DNA from: Uloborus plumipes
Taxonomy: Eukaryota; Arthropoda; Arachnida; Araneae; Uloboridae
Length of the DNA: 64,000 bases
Assembly (NCBI GenBank): GCA_038373865.1
Contig: JAXGGA010002010.1
Span: forward strand, 1 to 64,000
Direction of reading: 5' to 3'
Below, piece by piece: positions 35,111 to 47,167 of this stretch; positions within the stretch are counted from its first letter, which is position 1; every line of letters begins with the position of its first letter. A program made the translations under genes and the position numbers. The notes beneath the pieces were generated by a model. That model did no database searches, had not been told where the DNA came from, and was given only the letters and a program-made list of their open reading frames with translations.

Positions 35111-35928
35111 CAGTGGTCGGAAGTAGCGCGCTACAAGTAGCGAAACTACTGTAGTAGCTACATTTTTTAGTAGTTTGTAGTGTAGCGCACTACTTTTTTA
35201 AAAAAAGTAGAGTAGTGAGTAGCGCGATACAAAAAACTAGTAGTTTGTAGCGATTTCTGGAAACTACTTTTAAATTAAAAAAAGAAAAAAGAATTAAGAG
35301 AACGAAGAAAAAAAAAAGCAAGGTTTAATTGACTCTGACTGGTGCAAATCTTGTACGAGTATAGCAGCGGACGCAATGAGAAATAAGAACCAAAAAAAAA
35401 AGAGCTGATCTTAGATACCTTCTTTTGATGAAATACATTCTATCTGTTTGATGTCATTGGTTTACTTACCATCATAATATTTATATTCCTTCAAATAATT
35501 TTCATGTTCCTAAAAATTGAAGGTTGAATTCTTTCAACTTTTAAATCCTTTCTTGTGGCGAATATTCGTAAAAATTGTTAAAAAAATAAATCTGAAAAGG
35601 ACAAATTTTAGCAAAAAAATAAAATAATAATAATAATAATAATAATAAATAGATAAATTCAAAGACAATTCCTAGTTCTATTCCATATTCAAATGAGTTA
35701 ATTCATTAATATAAACCACTTTTAGAAATTTTTCGGTCAATCCTCAAACGATTTTTGCGTTTTATTTATTCATTTTTTAAAAAGTAGCGAAGTGGCGACT
35801 ACAATTCAAAAGTAGTTGTAGTCGCTACATTTAAAAAAAAGTAGTTGTAGTTGTAGTTAACTACATTTATAACAAAGTAGTTGTAGTTATAGTTCGCTAC
35901 AAAATAAATGTAGTTTTTCCAACCACTG
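35111..35928. mobile_element. Non-autonomous hAT element with 8-bp duplication CTTTAACC
   Basis: The 818-bp element starts CAGTGGTCGGAAGTAGC and ends TTTTTCCAACCACTG. CTTTAACC is perfectly duplicated (35103-35110 and 35929-35936). The first 170 and last 150 bases are dense in GTAGC, AGTAGTTTGTAG and GTAGTTGTAGT words in both orientations, which fits the subterminal binding sites of hAT transposases. The centre is AT-rich with an AAT microsatellite. No transposase frame is present. Confidence 0.93.
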
Positions 35929-35936
35929 CTTTAACC

Positions 35937-37444
35937 TTTCACAATTAAACACATGCTGTTTCTTTGAACATCAGAGTATAATTCCAAGTGGCTGATCCAT
36001 TTGCTCCCGATAAAGTAAACATATGCTCATAAATAGTAAGCAAAAATGGTTTGCTAATGAATCAATCAACTTGTAATCTTTTTATTATGAATTCAACATC
36101 GGTGTCGTTGTTTTGGAAACATTGATGCTTTTATCATTGATGTATTACATTCAAATTTTCTCCAATGTTTTATTTATTTATTTTATTGATGCTTTATAAT
36201 TGAGCAAAAAAAACAAGATGAAAAAAAAAACTCAACTGCTGAAAGAAGTAGCCCGATGGGAAAAAAATTGACAATATTTTTTTCAGTCCACTGTTAACTA
36301 GAATAAGTTATTGATTAAAACACTTAAATTAGAATTTTATTTTGAATATGTAGCACACTATTAGTGGTATATATTCCAATACGCTTTAAAAAATTTCTAA
36401 TGTTTGATTTTTTTTTTATTATTATTATTATTATTTGTTTTGAATATAGTGTCTCCAACTTTTCCTAGCATTTGATTTTGTTTGAAATAAATCCACTAAA
36501 CATATCTTAATTCTTATCATTCGTTTTTTTTTTTTTCCGTGGGTTATCTGGTTTGAGAAATATTACCACTTTATCTAAGTATTACGCCATAGGGTGCGCC
36601 ACTGTCACTAGGGGGACGCCCGCCCAGAAGCCTGGAGAAATTCGAGAGGAGTCATGACCCCTTGAAAAGACCAAAAAGTCGGCTTAAAATTGCGTTTTTC
36701 GGCCTTTCATTTCGTAAATTTTCTGGAGGAGAGCACGCGATCTCTATCCCTTTCCTAACAAATTTACTTTTAGAATTTTAATTTGAAAAGTTTTCGATTG
36801 AGATAAACTTATTTACCCTTTCTTTTCTAATTTGGCCAAACAATGTCTAAAATGAGCTTTTGGGGACTTCCATTTCGAACTAATTCAAAACCTCACTTTT
36901 AAGTGTGTCGTTGCGCTGCGCACGATATTTTTATAATCTGATTTTAGAAGGGAACAATTCAGAACCTCACACCTCTTTCCCTAATATGACCAAAGATAGC
37001 TTTATTAATTTCAATTTTAGAGCTTGTGTTCCTGAAAATTTTCTGGAAAAATTTCTGTGAAGAGCACCCAAATCCTGATCTATCTCCTAATCTCAACGAA
37101 GATGGCCTAAAATGCATTTTCAGAACTTCAATTTCACACAAAAACAGAAAGAAAAGAAAAGAATCCTCGACCCAAACTCAATTTTTAATGTTACTACCAA
37201 AAGAAGCATGAAATTGCGGAATTTTTTAGTCGCACCGCACCTGCAGTATAGATTATTCAGGTTCCAACAAAACTTCAGTCAAACGAAAAAAAAAAGAAAA
37301 ATCTGTGAAATATGAGGGAGGCTATTGTTTTGATTTTGTTTCGCACTTCACGTATCAAAGTTTCTTACAAAATTTCTAGCCTCTCCCAGGAAAATATCGT
37401 GAGTGCGATATGGATAGGAACAGTATAGCGTACATTGACTTAGG
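35937..37444. other. Non-coding stretch with an old dispersed repeat
   Basis: The left part is AT-rich with nothing recognisable. From about 36585 to 37160, diverged phrases of the type AAAATTTTCTGGA, then CCTAATNTGGCCAAA, then TTTCAATTTTAGA recur two or three times. Similar wording appears in the hAT-like MITE at 56290-56539, and TAGGGTGCGCCACTG near 36590 resembles one of its ends. I read this as a decayed copy of that family. Confidence 0.4.
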
Positions 37445-37836
37445 CACTGTAAAAAATAAATGTTGTTTTTGCACTATAATACAGCTAATTTTATACTAAT
37501 AAACTGTAAAAATTGCTAATTTTACAGTAATAAACTGTGAAATTGCTGCTTTTACAGTACTAAACTATAAATTACTAGTTTTACAGTAATAAACTGCAAA
37601 ATTACTAATTTAACAGTTTGTTATACCGTGCATTTTAGTTTTCAGCTGGAACCTCTGCTGCCAGTATTATAGTGCTGTTTTTACAGTATAATACAGTTAA
37701 ATTTTACTGCAATAAACTAAAATTTCTAACTGTACAGTAAGATACTGTAAAATTGCTAGTTTTAGTTTATTACTGCGCATTTTACAGTTTTAAATTAGAA
37801 CCTCGGCCAAAAAACAACAGTTCATTTTTCGCAGTG
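37445..37836. mobile_element. MITE with CACTGTAAAAAAT ends and internal short repeats
   Basis: The left end CACTGTAAAAAATAAATG and the inverse of the right end, CACTGCGAAAAATGAACTG, are clearly related, and both are followed by TGTTGTTTTT. The interior repeats a TTTTACAGTAATAAACTG-type phrase at roughly 30-40 base intervals. I could not identify a clean target duplication, so the boundaries are approximate. Confidence 0.6.
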
Positions 37837-39002
37837 GGTGCGTTCCCCCGTGAGATTTGTGAGTTCGTCCCCCACCCTGTATTAAACTTTTTTTGAAAAA
37901 TTTCCTGTGTATCATAATGATATTTTTCTGAATTGTGCAACCCCTCTCCCCGCACCGCGGGGGCTGCAGGGATGTACGCTACTGGATAGGAATTTTCTCT
38001 ATCTGTAGAAAGTGTCTAATAGCTTTCCATCACTTGAAAAGAAAGCTGTCTTCTCCTTCCCAAGAGAATTGACTGTTTGGTCAAAATCACAAATTACCTG
38101 TACTGTTTGCATCAATCCTCTCGTAGTCCACCTGTCCGGAGCGTTGCGTGTCAGGAGCCCATCCATTCCTAAATTGCTGCTCAAGCGAAATGACCAAAGG
38201 ACATTTAAAGTCCATTAAATCCGACTAGCTTACTTCGTTAAAGTCCAACTAATTTGCAAGTGACTTTTTTTTTTTAATTTTCAAATTCAGTCAAAAGCTG
38301 TGCGACGTACTCCGCCTCTTGTGGTCTCGCACCAAAACGCGTGCTTGCGATTCGGGCGTGATATCTGGCGTGAATCATGGTAGGTTCGTTAGTGGAAATA
38401 AGGTGGTAGTTCAATTACACACCCAATTCCTATTACTGACGCAAAGCATTATCTTGTTGAGCTATTGATGTCATTGGTATGAAATACGTCACATTCTCGT
38501 TCTCCGGAAACTGTCCTTTTCAGACCAAGCATTCTTCTAAATTTCTTAATATTTTATTTCTTACAAGGGAAAATACGTTGTTATTGTCAAGTTGAATATG
38601 TTAACTTATAAACTAACTGTTCAAAACTGAATAAAAAACAGTAGAATTCAAAAAATGAAACATGGGAATGTGATGTCCTTAACGAGAAAATAGACAACCA
38701 AAATGCCTCAAGCAAAGACATTGACACTCAAAAAAAAAAAAAAAAAGGAGTTAACATTAAGAAAATATTCAATTAAACATTTAAGAAATTTTAATAGCCG
38801 ATTAAATAGATCTTACAAAAGCCACACAATTATTTTTCAAAGGTAAACAAAAGGTGAACAAAAGTATGAAATTAATGTTTAACTTGGTACAATCGTCAGC
38901 GCCCTCTTGCGTTTCAGCAGAACTTGTTCAAGTAGTGTAGATTTGAAACTCCACACCTTGTCTTACCATCTCCTTATTGTTTAGCAAAAAGCCTTATTAG
39001 GG
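37837..39002. other. Non-coding stretch
   Basis: No gene is evident. A GC-richer patch near 38290-38380 and an A run near 38731-38746 are the only notable features. Confidence 0.5.
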
Positions 39003-39105
39003 TTGCTGTGCCCGAGAGAAGCGATGGGTTCATTTTCATTCCCATGTCATTAATCGAATCCGAATCGTCTACCCTACTGCTACCTAACCGCTGGACCACA
39101 TGATG
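39003..39105 (-). repeat. tRNA-like SINE head (minus strand)
   Basis: The minus strand contains an A-box-like TGGTCCAGCGGTTAGG and, about 40 bases on, a B-box-like GGATTCGATTA. The wording resembles a tRNA-Glu-type head. The stems do not close into a proper cloverleaf, so a SINE or a tRNA pseudogene is more likely than a working tRNA gene. Confidence 0.4.
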
Positions 39106-40340
39106 CTCGAACAACATGTCCTGATCAAGTTCTTTAGAACATTAATTTTCCCTTGAAATTAAACTGTTTCCTCAAATGCTATTGGGAAGGGAGAAGGAGG
39201 AGGGAGTGAGAGCGATATACGACAAACAGATGGATAAGGAGTTGCAAATTTGGCCAATCTCTTATCCCTATTTTCAAAATGTAAAAGTTTATTTATTCGT
39301 TAAACTCATGTAACCACACTTTTGTATGTGATCTGAAAAAAAGTTTCAGTTTGTCAGGTGCAAAATGTTTAATACATTTTAATTATATTCAAAATGAAAT
39401 ATTTGACTAATTATTTTGACCTCATTAACTTACCGACAATATCCTTAATTTCAATTTCCAATGTAAGGTAATCCTCGTAATATATTTTGTATTAAATTAT
39501 TTGAAGACGTATTAGTTACGAAATATTTCACGAACTACTTTTGATGTAACAACAGTAACTTTAATTTGGTTCTAAGTAAATATATGAGTTTTATAGTAGA
39601 GCTTTAAGTATGCATTCTCAATGCAAACACTTTTGGCCTAATCTCAGTTCAACTGATTTTCACTTTTCCTATGTTATGGGTAATAATAATCCTTGATATT
39701 TTTTAGAGAAGAGAAATTCATTTCGGAGAAGTAAAATGTGCAATAATAATCATAAAATGATATTACATTAAAAATAAAAAATAAAAAACCCAAAAACTTT
39801 TGAAAAGTGAAAGAGAAGATAGCTCTAAAAGGGGGAAGATGCATGCGTGTACTTTTTTTGTCGATTGCCTTTAGAATGTTGACATTTTAACTTGCAAATA
39901 AAAATATAAAAACATTAAAATGCACCATTTATAGCTTTCAATTGTTTTTCCGTCCCATTTACCGCGATGCTTAATTTGTGTTTGTAATGCAAAGCGTGAA
40001 AATATACTTAAATAACTTATTGAGGAGTCTTTTTTATTTTTATGCTTGAAATACGTTTGTAGAGGAGTTTGAAAAATCTCTACTTCTCAGATATCTACTT
40101 CTTCAGAAATATCAGAAGAGACCATTTAAATTAATAAAGCTTTACTATAGAGAAATGGCCCGTGACTTTGAACTGGAAACGGACCGCTTCATTTTGTAAA
40201 GTAGCAGCAGAGAGATCAAGCAGGGAATAAAATCTTGAATGAACTAAGTGCAAAAATTAATTTTCTTGCTGATCTTACCTATTTTAAACTAAAGCGGTTC
40301 ATTTCCGCCTCAAGGTTCCATTTCTCCGTGTTCAAACTTT
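39106..40340. other. AT-rich non-coding stretch
   Basis: Nothing recognisable apart from homopolymers. Confidence 0.55.
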
Positions 40341-40344
40341 AATG

Positions 40345-40430
40345 GAAGAGTCTCAGTGGCCGAGCGGTCTAAGGCGTGTATAGCCGATAACTCTGAGACG
40401 GTGGGTTCGACTCCCACCATCGCTCCGGCT
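40345..40430 (+). repeat. tRNA-Leu/Ser-like SINE head or tRNA pseudogene
   Basis: A textbook A box (TGGCCGAGCGGTCTAAGG at 40357-40374) and a perfect B box (GGTTCGACTCC at 40404-40414) occur at tRNA-like spacing. The T stem GTGGG/CCCAC closes properly. The acceptor arm does not: the 7 bases before the A box, GTCTCAG, do not pair with the bases after the T arm. They pair instead with CTGAGAC at 40393-40399. No convincing anticodon stem is seen. Pol III promoter elements thus survive without a functional tRNA fold. Confidence 0.55.
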
Positions 40431-40556
40431 GTAGTTTCCTTCCTTTGTGATGTAAATCTTTCATACATTGTCTGTACAAGATTTATGTAATAAAAACTAG
40501 CTGCGTGGCCCGGCGTTGCACGGGCTGTAATGTAGTGAAGGCAGTTTGAGAAAACT

Positions 40557-40741
40557 ACTCGCCGCCAAGGCGACTCGCCTTTAAAGTAATGAGGAAAGTT
40601 AAAACAGTTTACTCGCCGTCAAGATGGCTAGCCTTTACAGTAGCGAGGAAAGTTTCAATAAACTATTCGCCGCCAAGGTGGCTTTCCTTTAAAGTAACAA
40701 GGAAAGTTCCAACAAATTACTCCCCGCTAAAGCGGCTCGCT
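40557..40741. repeat. 54-bp tandem repeat, about 3.4 copies
   Basis: Units start at 40557, 40611, 40665 and 40719 with ACTCGCCGCCAAGG-like sequence. Because 54 is a multiple of three, an 18-residue repeat appears in the 80-codon frame at 40589-40831. I consider that frame an artefact of the repeat. Confidence 0.9.
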
Positions 40742-41084
40742 AAAAAGCTTTCCTGTATCAAAGAATCAATCGAATTATTTGCACATGCTTCCTCAAAAAA
40801 AAAAAGACGATGTCAAGTAGCACATACTTAGCACTCTCCCTAAATAACAAATAAAATTCCTTACCAGAAATAATTATTTCCAAATCGCTTTCTTCCTATA
40901 AAATTAATTGCAAAATTCTAAACGAAAAAGTTCTTTTAATATTTGGATCGCAGCCAAAAAAAGTCCCTTCTAAAAACAGCAATTGCAATTTTATTTAAAA
41001 ACACATTTTCAAAATGGTATACCAGAGAAAAAATATAAGTCATTAATAATTAGAATAAAAACAATTGTTAGAACTTTGTTGTAA

Positions 41085-42030
41085 CACGTATTCAAAATGC
41101 CAATGGAAAGAAATAACACTCTTTAATTTTAAAAAGTTCAATAATTTAATTAAAGTTTTAATTTAAAATTGCAACGGTAAGAAATAAATGTCTTGGAATT
41201 TTAAATAGTTCAATAATTTAATTAACACTTTAATTTAAAACGGCTACGGAAAGAAATAAATGTCTTGGAATTTTAAATAGTTCAACAATTTAATTAACGT
41301 TTTAATACAAAATGGCAACGGTAAGAAATAAAAGAATAGGAATTTAAAATAGTGCAATAATTCAATCAACACTTTAATTTAAAATGGCGACTGAAAGAAA
41401 TAAATGTTTTGGAATTTTAAATAGTTCAATAATTTAATTAACGTTTTAATTCAAAATGGCAACGGTAAGAAATAAGTCTTGGAATTTTAAATAGTTCTAC
41501 AATTTAATTAACGTTTTAATTCAAACTGGCAACGGTAAGAAATAAAAGTCTTGGAATTTAAAATAGTGCAATAATTTAATTAACGCTTTAATTTGAAATG
41601 GCGACTGAAAGAAATAAATGTCTTGGAATTTTAAATAGTTCAATAATTTAATTAACGTTTTAATTCAAAATGACAACGGTAAGAAATAAATATGTTGGAA
41701 TTTTAAATAGTTCAATAATTTAATTAACTTTTTAATTCAAAATGACAACGGTAAGAAATAAATATGTTGGAATTTTAAATAGTTCAATAATTTAGTTAAC
41801 GTTTTAATTCAAAATGGCAACGGTAAGAAATAAATGTCCTGGAATTTTAAATAGTTCAATAATTTAATTAACGCTTTTTATTTAAAATGGCAACGGTAAG
41901 AAATAAAAGTCTTGGAATTTAAAATAGTGCAATAATTTAATTAACGCTTTAATTTAAAATGGCAACTGAAAGAAACAAATGTCTTGGAATTTTAAAAGTG
42001 CAAAGAATTTAATTAACGTTTTAATTATTA
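41085..42030. repeat. ~72-bp tandem repeat, about 13 copies
   Basis: The unit contains GGCAACGGTAAGAAATAAA, TCTTGGAATTTTAAATAG and TTCAATAATTTAATTAACG in that order. Copies differ by scattered substitutions and small indels. The array forms the core of the Helitron-like element. Confidence 0.93.
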
Positions 42031-42151
42031 TCTCAGCTAATTAACGTCGTACAATTACGCGGTTGATCTTATTGTCTTCCTTAGAAAATTTCGAATCGAA
42101 TGGTATTATGTTTGATTCTTTACGCTCAGCGGTTTTTGAGGAGTTCAAGCT

Positions 42152-42152
42152 T

Positions 42153-42192
<40 letters not shown>

Positions 42193-42210
42193 TAGACAGA
42201 CAGACAGACG
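42152..42210. repeat. GACA microsatellite at the Helitron 5' side
   Basis: The run of GACA/GACG units lies just inside the 5' terminus on the minus strand. The same position in the other two Helitrons carries a short TCTGTCTGTCTG tract. Confidence 0.85.
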
Positions 42211-42944
42211 CGGACAGATTTTAATAGTAGTAATTATATGTAACGGAGGCAAAACACTAGATTGTAGTCTGCATCAAAAAACCTGGGCATATAGCCGAAA
42301 CGAAACGAAACGAATTGAAGAGGCAACTGATAAAGGTGATATGTGACGTTTAAATTTCGCCAATTTACACAAATTCAAATTAGTGTGTGTTCAATTGTGT
42401 TAGCTCACAAACACAATTGAAGGGACAAGTGAAAAAAGGTGACTTGTGACAATTTTTTTAATTTCTAGAAAAAGGTTTAAAAAAAAAATGTTACCTTATC
42501 AACTTCATCCATGGTAAAAAGTAAGTTTTTCCAAAATTATCACGTATGAACTTTATCCACTTGCCCCTTCAATTGTTCTTGAAAAATTATATCTATTTTT
42601 TAAAATAATGCTGCTTTACATTTGACATCATAGAAAAAAAGTTTTATTTCTCAGAGAAAGTATTTTCTTTCCTTTTTGAACGATGATCAAACCTGGTATG
42701 TTTTCTCTACATCTGAATGTGTTGCAATTTAAACTGCAATTTTCGTTTAGTACTCCACCGTAAAGCTACAGAAATACTCAAAAGTATTATTTTCATTTTT
42801 ATTTTAAAAGAAAAATTCTCAAGCAAATTTTCTCGTGTTTTTACTAAAAACATTATTTCAATATGATTATGAACTGATCTATTTGAAAATGCACATGTTA
42901 TTTAGTTTGTAGGTTTATGGAATCGTTAGTTTTTAATGATCACA

Positions 42945-43020
42945 GTTATGTCGCGTTTTCGGATATATCCCGCTTTTTTATTGTCTCCCGACAAGTGCGA
43001 TATAACGAGGGGTTACTGTA
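42945..43020 (-). mobile_element. Isolated pogo/Tigger-like terminus
   Basis: On the minus strand the block reads TACAGTAACCCCTCGTTATA and continues with a TATCGCACTTGTCGGGAG-like sequence and a partial inverse (TTATGTCGCGTTTTCGGATA on plus). CAGTAACCCCTCGTTATA resembles pogo-group terminal repeats. The partner end was not found, so this is probably a remnant. Confidence 0.4.
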
Positions 43021-43559
43021 TTTTATTTTCAATATTATCTCGATATCGATCTGACATGATATCCATCAATTACTGAAAACTAGGCAAAACCGGAATGTTG
43101 ATGTTTCCAAACATAGAGCATCCGTCAGGTCCGGCTTCAATAAATTACAACCAATTTATAATACCATCTAATATCATTAGTTTTGCAGTTTTACAGCACA
43201 TTCATGTAATTGCAACCTAAAGGCATTCCTCCGATATATTCATTAAATTGTGGAAAACTTTCTGAGTTCACTCTAAAGCGTTGCAAATTCATAAGAGAAA
43301 ACTATAATTAGTTATGCAATAAAATTTTCAATTTAAAGGAAACGATTTTTAATCTTACGACGAAAACCTAAAGCATTTTTCATCTAACTCTTTTTAAATA
43401 TCGCCTTTCAAATTAATTCTTGTTTTATATTTTGGATTTAATTACCTCACTCGAGTTCATAAACTTGTTATTATGATGCCTATCTATATATATTTTCCAA
43501 GAAAAAAAAACGATCAATTTTTTTTTAATCTGATAACCGAGAAGGAACAAAAAAATCAT

Positions 43560-43850
43560 CAACAGGGCCATGCAATTGTTTTTTACAGCCGAGTCGCTTT
43601 TTTTTCATCTCCCGATAAGGTCTTTCTTATTTAATGATTCGCCCTCGATTTTTATTTGTTTCACGAGCATTCTTAATTCTCCACGACGAGATGGACAGAC
43701 CGAATGCACTTTCTCTTTTCATCAGCGAGAAATTTTTATTGCCTATAGCTTTAGGAGAAAATGACGAGAGTAAGGAAAAAAAGAAAAGGAGAGGAAAGAA
43801 AAAAAAGTCTGCCAGTGGTTTTATATGGCTTTGCTTCACTTAAAGGTATC
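43560..43850. other. Compositionally distinct non-coding block
   Basis: Short overlapping frames of about 65-70 codons are open on both strands, and none is recognisable. GC is slightly higher than in the flanks. It may be a conserved non-coding element. Confidence 0.2.
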
Positions 43851-44485
43851 AACTCAATATTAGAATTAAGTTTTGGAGATGGATTTTTTCTTTTTTTTTC
43901 TCCGTGTTTGAAGCATAGGTAATAAACATATTAAGGGACCGGAAAGTAAAGTCGTTTTTTTTTTCAAACAAATCAATTGCTAAAAGTTTTTATTTTTAGT
44001 CAACGATGTAACTATCTCCGTTATCACCTTTGCCATTTAGTAGTTGACCTTTTGCCATTTAGTAGTAAATTTTAAATTCCGGATAGATATTTAAAAAAAT
44101 TCATTTTTGGAGAAAAGTCAAATTTTCATTTTATTTTCTATAAATAGCTCGCAATAAATTGAAATTAGATGGTACAATGTTAGGTTAGTGTTTGACATTG
44201 GTGAAGCATGACAAGAAGTGGATTTCCCTCCTTTCTTCAGATAGCTAAAACAAAAACACTTTCTATCACACAAAAACTTGAAAATTTAGCTGTCATCCAA
44301 GCAGCTATTTCAAGATATTTTGTTCCCAAAACCTTTTTTTTAAATCGATTCCAGATTTAAAATTTACTTTTAGGTGGCAAAACAATTGGTAACGAGGACA
44401 ATTACATCGTTGTTTTAAAATAAAAACTTTTAACAATTTATTTGTTTGAATGAAACAACATTGCATCATCAATAATAATGACTTA

Positions 44486-44544
44486 AAAGAAAGAAAGAAA
44501 GATAGAAAGAAAGAAAATAATAATAATAATAATAATAATAATAA

Positions 44545-44575
<31 letters not shown>

Positions 44576-44600
44576 TTCAATTATTATTATTATTTTAGAA
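44486..44600. repeat. AAAG and AAT/ATT microsatellites forming a palindrome
   Basis: AAAG-type repeats run into AAT repeats that switch directly to ATT repeats, so the central part (about 44516-44570) is self-complementary. Apparent poly-N/poly-Y coding is an artefact. Confidence 0.9.
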
Positions 44601-47167
44601 ATGTCTGTATTTACCGCCAGGGGAATTTTATGGAGCAACCATCTTGGAACCAAATATTTAACTAAACCTACTCCAAAATTTTACTTGCTAGAATATGAAA
44701 CATTTTGAAAATTTGCTTTTACATGAAAACGGAGCAAAATATTGAATCTAAAAGCAAATTTTAAAGAATAGGTAAACCAGGAATTAAAAATTAAGAGTAT
44801 GAAATTTGAACCCCCAAAAAAATCTTTGCCAAATACTATGTCTTAAGACGACAAAAGAACAGTATGGTTCTTTTCCGAAAATCTGGAACTCGTTGTTTAT
44901 CTTATTTACGTCTCCCGTGGGTCTCGCAAAGAAAGAAGCATCGAATGAAAAGATAGCTAGGGGATGTCAAGAGGACCCAGTAGAACATTTTCGAATAAAA
45001 TAGAAACTTAAGCAAGGACAGGTTATTGACTCCCAGCCGAAAAAAAGAAACATTCAGAAAGCTTACACCACAGAATATTTTTTATCGAACGCAAATAGAA
45101 TGGAAAACCAGAGAATAATTATTATTTGTATTTTCTTGAGTAAGACAGTGCACGAATTGCTTATAAAAGTTTTAAGAGAAATGTCTGACCTTAAGACTTT
45201 TGAACATTTACTAAATTTCTGAACAGCACACTAAATTCAAAAATAAATAAATAAATAAATAAATAGAATAATAATAATAATATGTTGAATTTTTTTGAGC
45301 TAATAATATACAAATCACTTTTAAGCTCTGTCAAATTGACAACTGAGGAGAAATAAGTAAAGCGAAGTATTGACTATTTAAGAAATGCCACACTACTATT
45401 TGCCATGAGCGTCTGTAACCATGACTCATGCGTTTACTAATTTACCTAGCTTAATCTAACCCGAAATCACTATTAATAGCAATAACGTGCTACCCTCGCT
45501 TAGGCGTGGTTCAAAAGGGGTCTTTGGAAGGGGTTTCGTGAATCGGAAATGAGATGCAAACGAAAAATTTGCATCCTTTGCTCAGAAATATTAACATTTT
45601 CCATTTGCTTTCATTTGGGAATTTTTACCAGTGTAACTTATTGTGAAACTCACAAAGCTTACAAAACCAAATAGGAGCTAAGCGAACATGCTGCTAACAT
45701 AATTGCTGATTTTCTAAAAACTACAAATGGACTATGACACAAAAACCATTAAGATTTTCTGTTTACATATAAACAATGCTATAGAAAAGAAAAGAATACT
45801 GTCCTACTTCGTTGTAGTTTACTCTAAGTATCTAAGTTTCATTGACCATTTTTTTCTCTTTGAGATTTTCAGTCTTTTCGAACATGCCAAAAGAAAAGAA
45901 TATTCTAATTTATTGTAGTTTAAGTTTCATTGACGTCCTTCTTCGTTTTAGGTTGTTTTATTTTTTTTAAACTATGAAATTAACTTGACACATTCAAGCT
46001 AAGACATGGGTACTAAAAGCAGTCCCAAAACATCAAATGATGTCCAACTCTATGGCTATATTTTCAGACGTAAAAATTTTTCCCTTTAGTTTTTACATAC
46101 TTTATCCCTTTTTTCCCGTTTTCTACTATAAGAAAACTTACTTTTTGGACCTCGAAAGAAATTGAAAGAAGAATTCGAATACGCCTATTTAGTGAAAGAT
46201 TCGTCACTATTTCCTAACACCTTTTGCTTTTTTATAGTAGCAAACAGTAATAAAGAATGGGAGCAACATATGTCCAGCGGAAAAAAGTAATTAAACAATC
46301 GCCGTATCAGATAACGTTGGAACACATCTGTGGGGACAGAAATTTGCATAAGCGGAGCTTGCCAAAGTAACAGGATATGCCTAGAAATCATATTAGTTGT
46401 TTTGTGAATCATTTTTGTAGGAAGCTTTAAAGCTGTTCAGTAAGTGAACAAAAACGTGTGGTGGTTTATAAAACTCAATAATTTAGGTACAATTTTTTTT
46501 CTGAATTCTATTTTTATTACTGGATTTATTTAAATTAATAGTCTTGTCGATTCACAGAATATTAAGAACTTTTCTTATAGATTAAATTGTTTTTCAGATC
46601 CGGAAAAGTACTTTTACCAATTAGACGGGTTAGAATATTAGTGGTTTAAGTCAAAATTTTATAGTTTGAGATTAATGCTGGATTTGAGTTCCCTTGTAGT
46701 TCCTTCGTTGAGTGTATAAATAGCACATAACAAAAACTAAAATAGATTATCCCCTAGGAGGGCCCAAAATGTATCCTGTCCATAAATGGTGTTCGCTTGG
46801 CACAAGCTGCTATCAATATGTTTAAAGTCTCAAGCATGAATGAATTTGATTGTAGATTAAATAATTACTTTTAATTTCATAACTTGTAGCATCTACTCGC
46901 ATTCGGAACACCTATACTTTTAAACTAATTTGCCACTATATGAAAAGCGCGGAGAAAAGTGATTTTTGTAAGTTACGTAGTTCCCATGTCGCTGATTGGA
47001 CCAAAAGCCAGAATTTTGTGCTTTTTTAAAAATTATAATTGATACGTAGTTTCTTTTATTTAACTTTCTTGAAATAAATCCATCGCAAATGTAGAACGCC
47101 TTTGGCGCAAGTCATTTTAAGTTACTTTTTAAAAAGTTATAAATAATTTTTAATAAAAGTTTATTCA

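Larger units (their letters stand above)
40497..42233 (-). mobile_element. Helitron-like element (minus strand) with internal tandem arrays
   Basis: On the minus strand the right terminus reads GGGCCACGCAGCTAG followed by T, preceded by a GCCCG/CGGGC hairpin, which is a Helitron 3' end. At the other side a GACAGACAGACA tract precedes TTTTAATAGTAGTAAT, matching the layout of the 5' ends at 47168 and 54761 with base changes, so that boundary is approximate. The interior is mostly two minisatellites. No Rep/helicase is encoded. Confidence 0.65.
42241..47167. other. AT-rich non-coding stretch
   Basis: No gene is supported across about 4.9 kb. It holds one pogo-like terminus (near 42945-43020), one compositional island (43560-43850) and a microsatellite cluster (44486-44600), listed separately, plus an AAAT run near 45240. 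Confidence 0.55.

Noticed and set aside
34815..35154. Open frames of 93 and 74 codons rich in Ile, Val and Leu on plus, and 69 codons on minus
   Set aside because: They only read through an ATT/GTT microsatellite, which has few stop codons in any frame.
40589..40831. 80-codon frame with 18-residue repeats
   Set aside because: It is a by-product of the 54-bp tandem array in the Helitron-like element.
41085..42030. CRISPR-like array
   Set aside because: Units are adjacent 72-bp tandem repeats without unique spacers, in a eukaryotic Helitron context.
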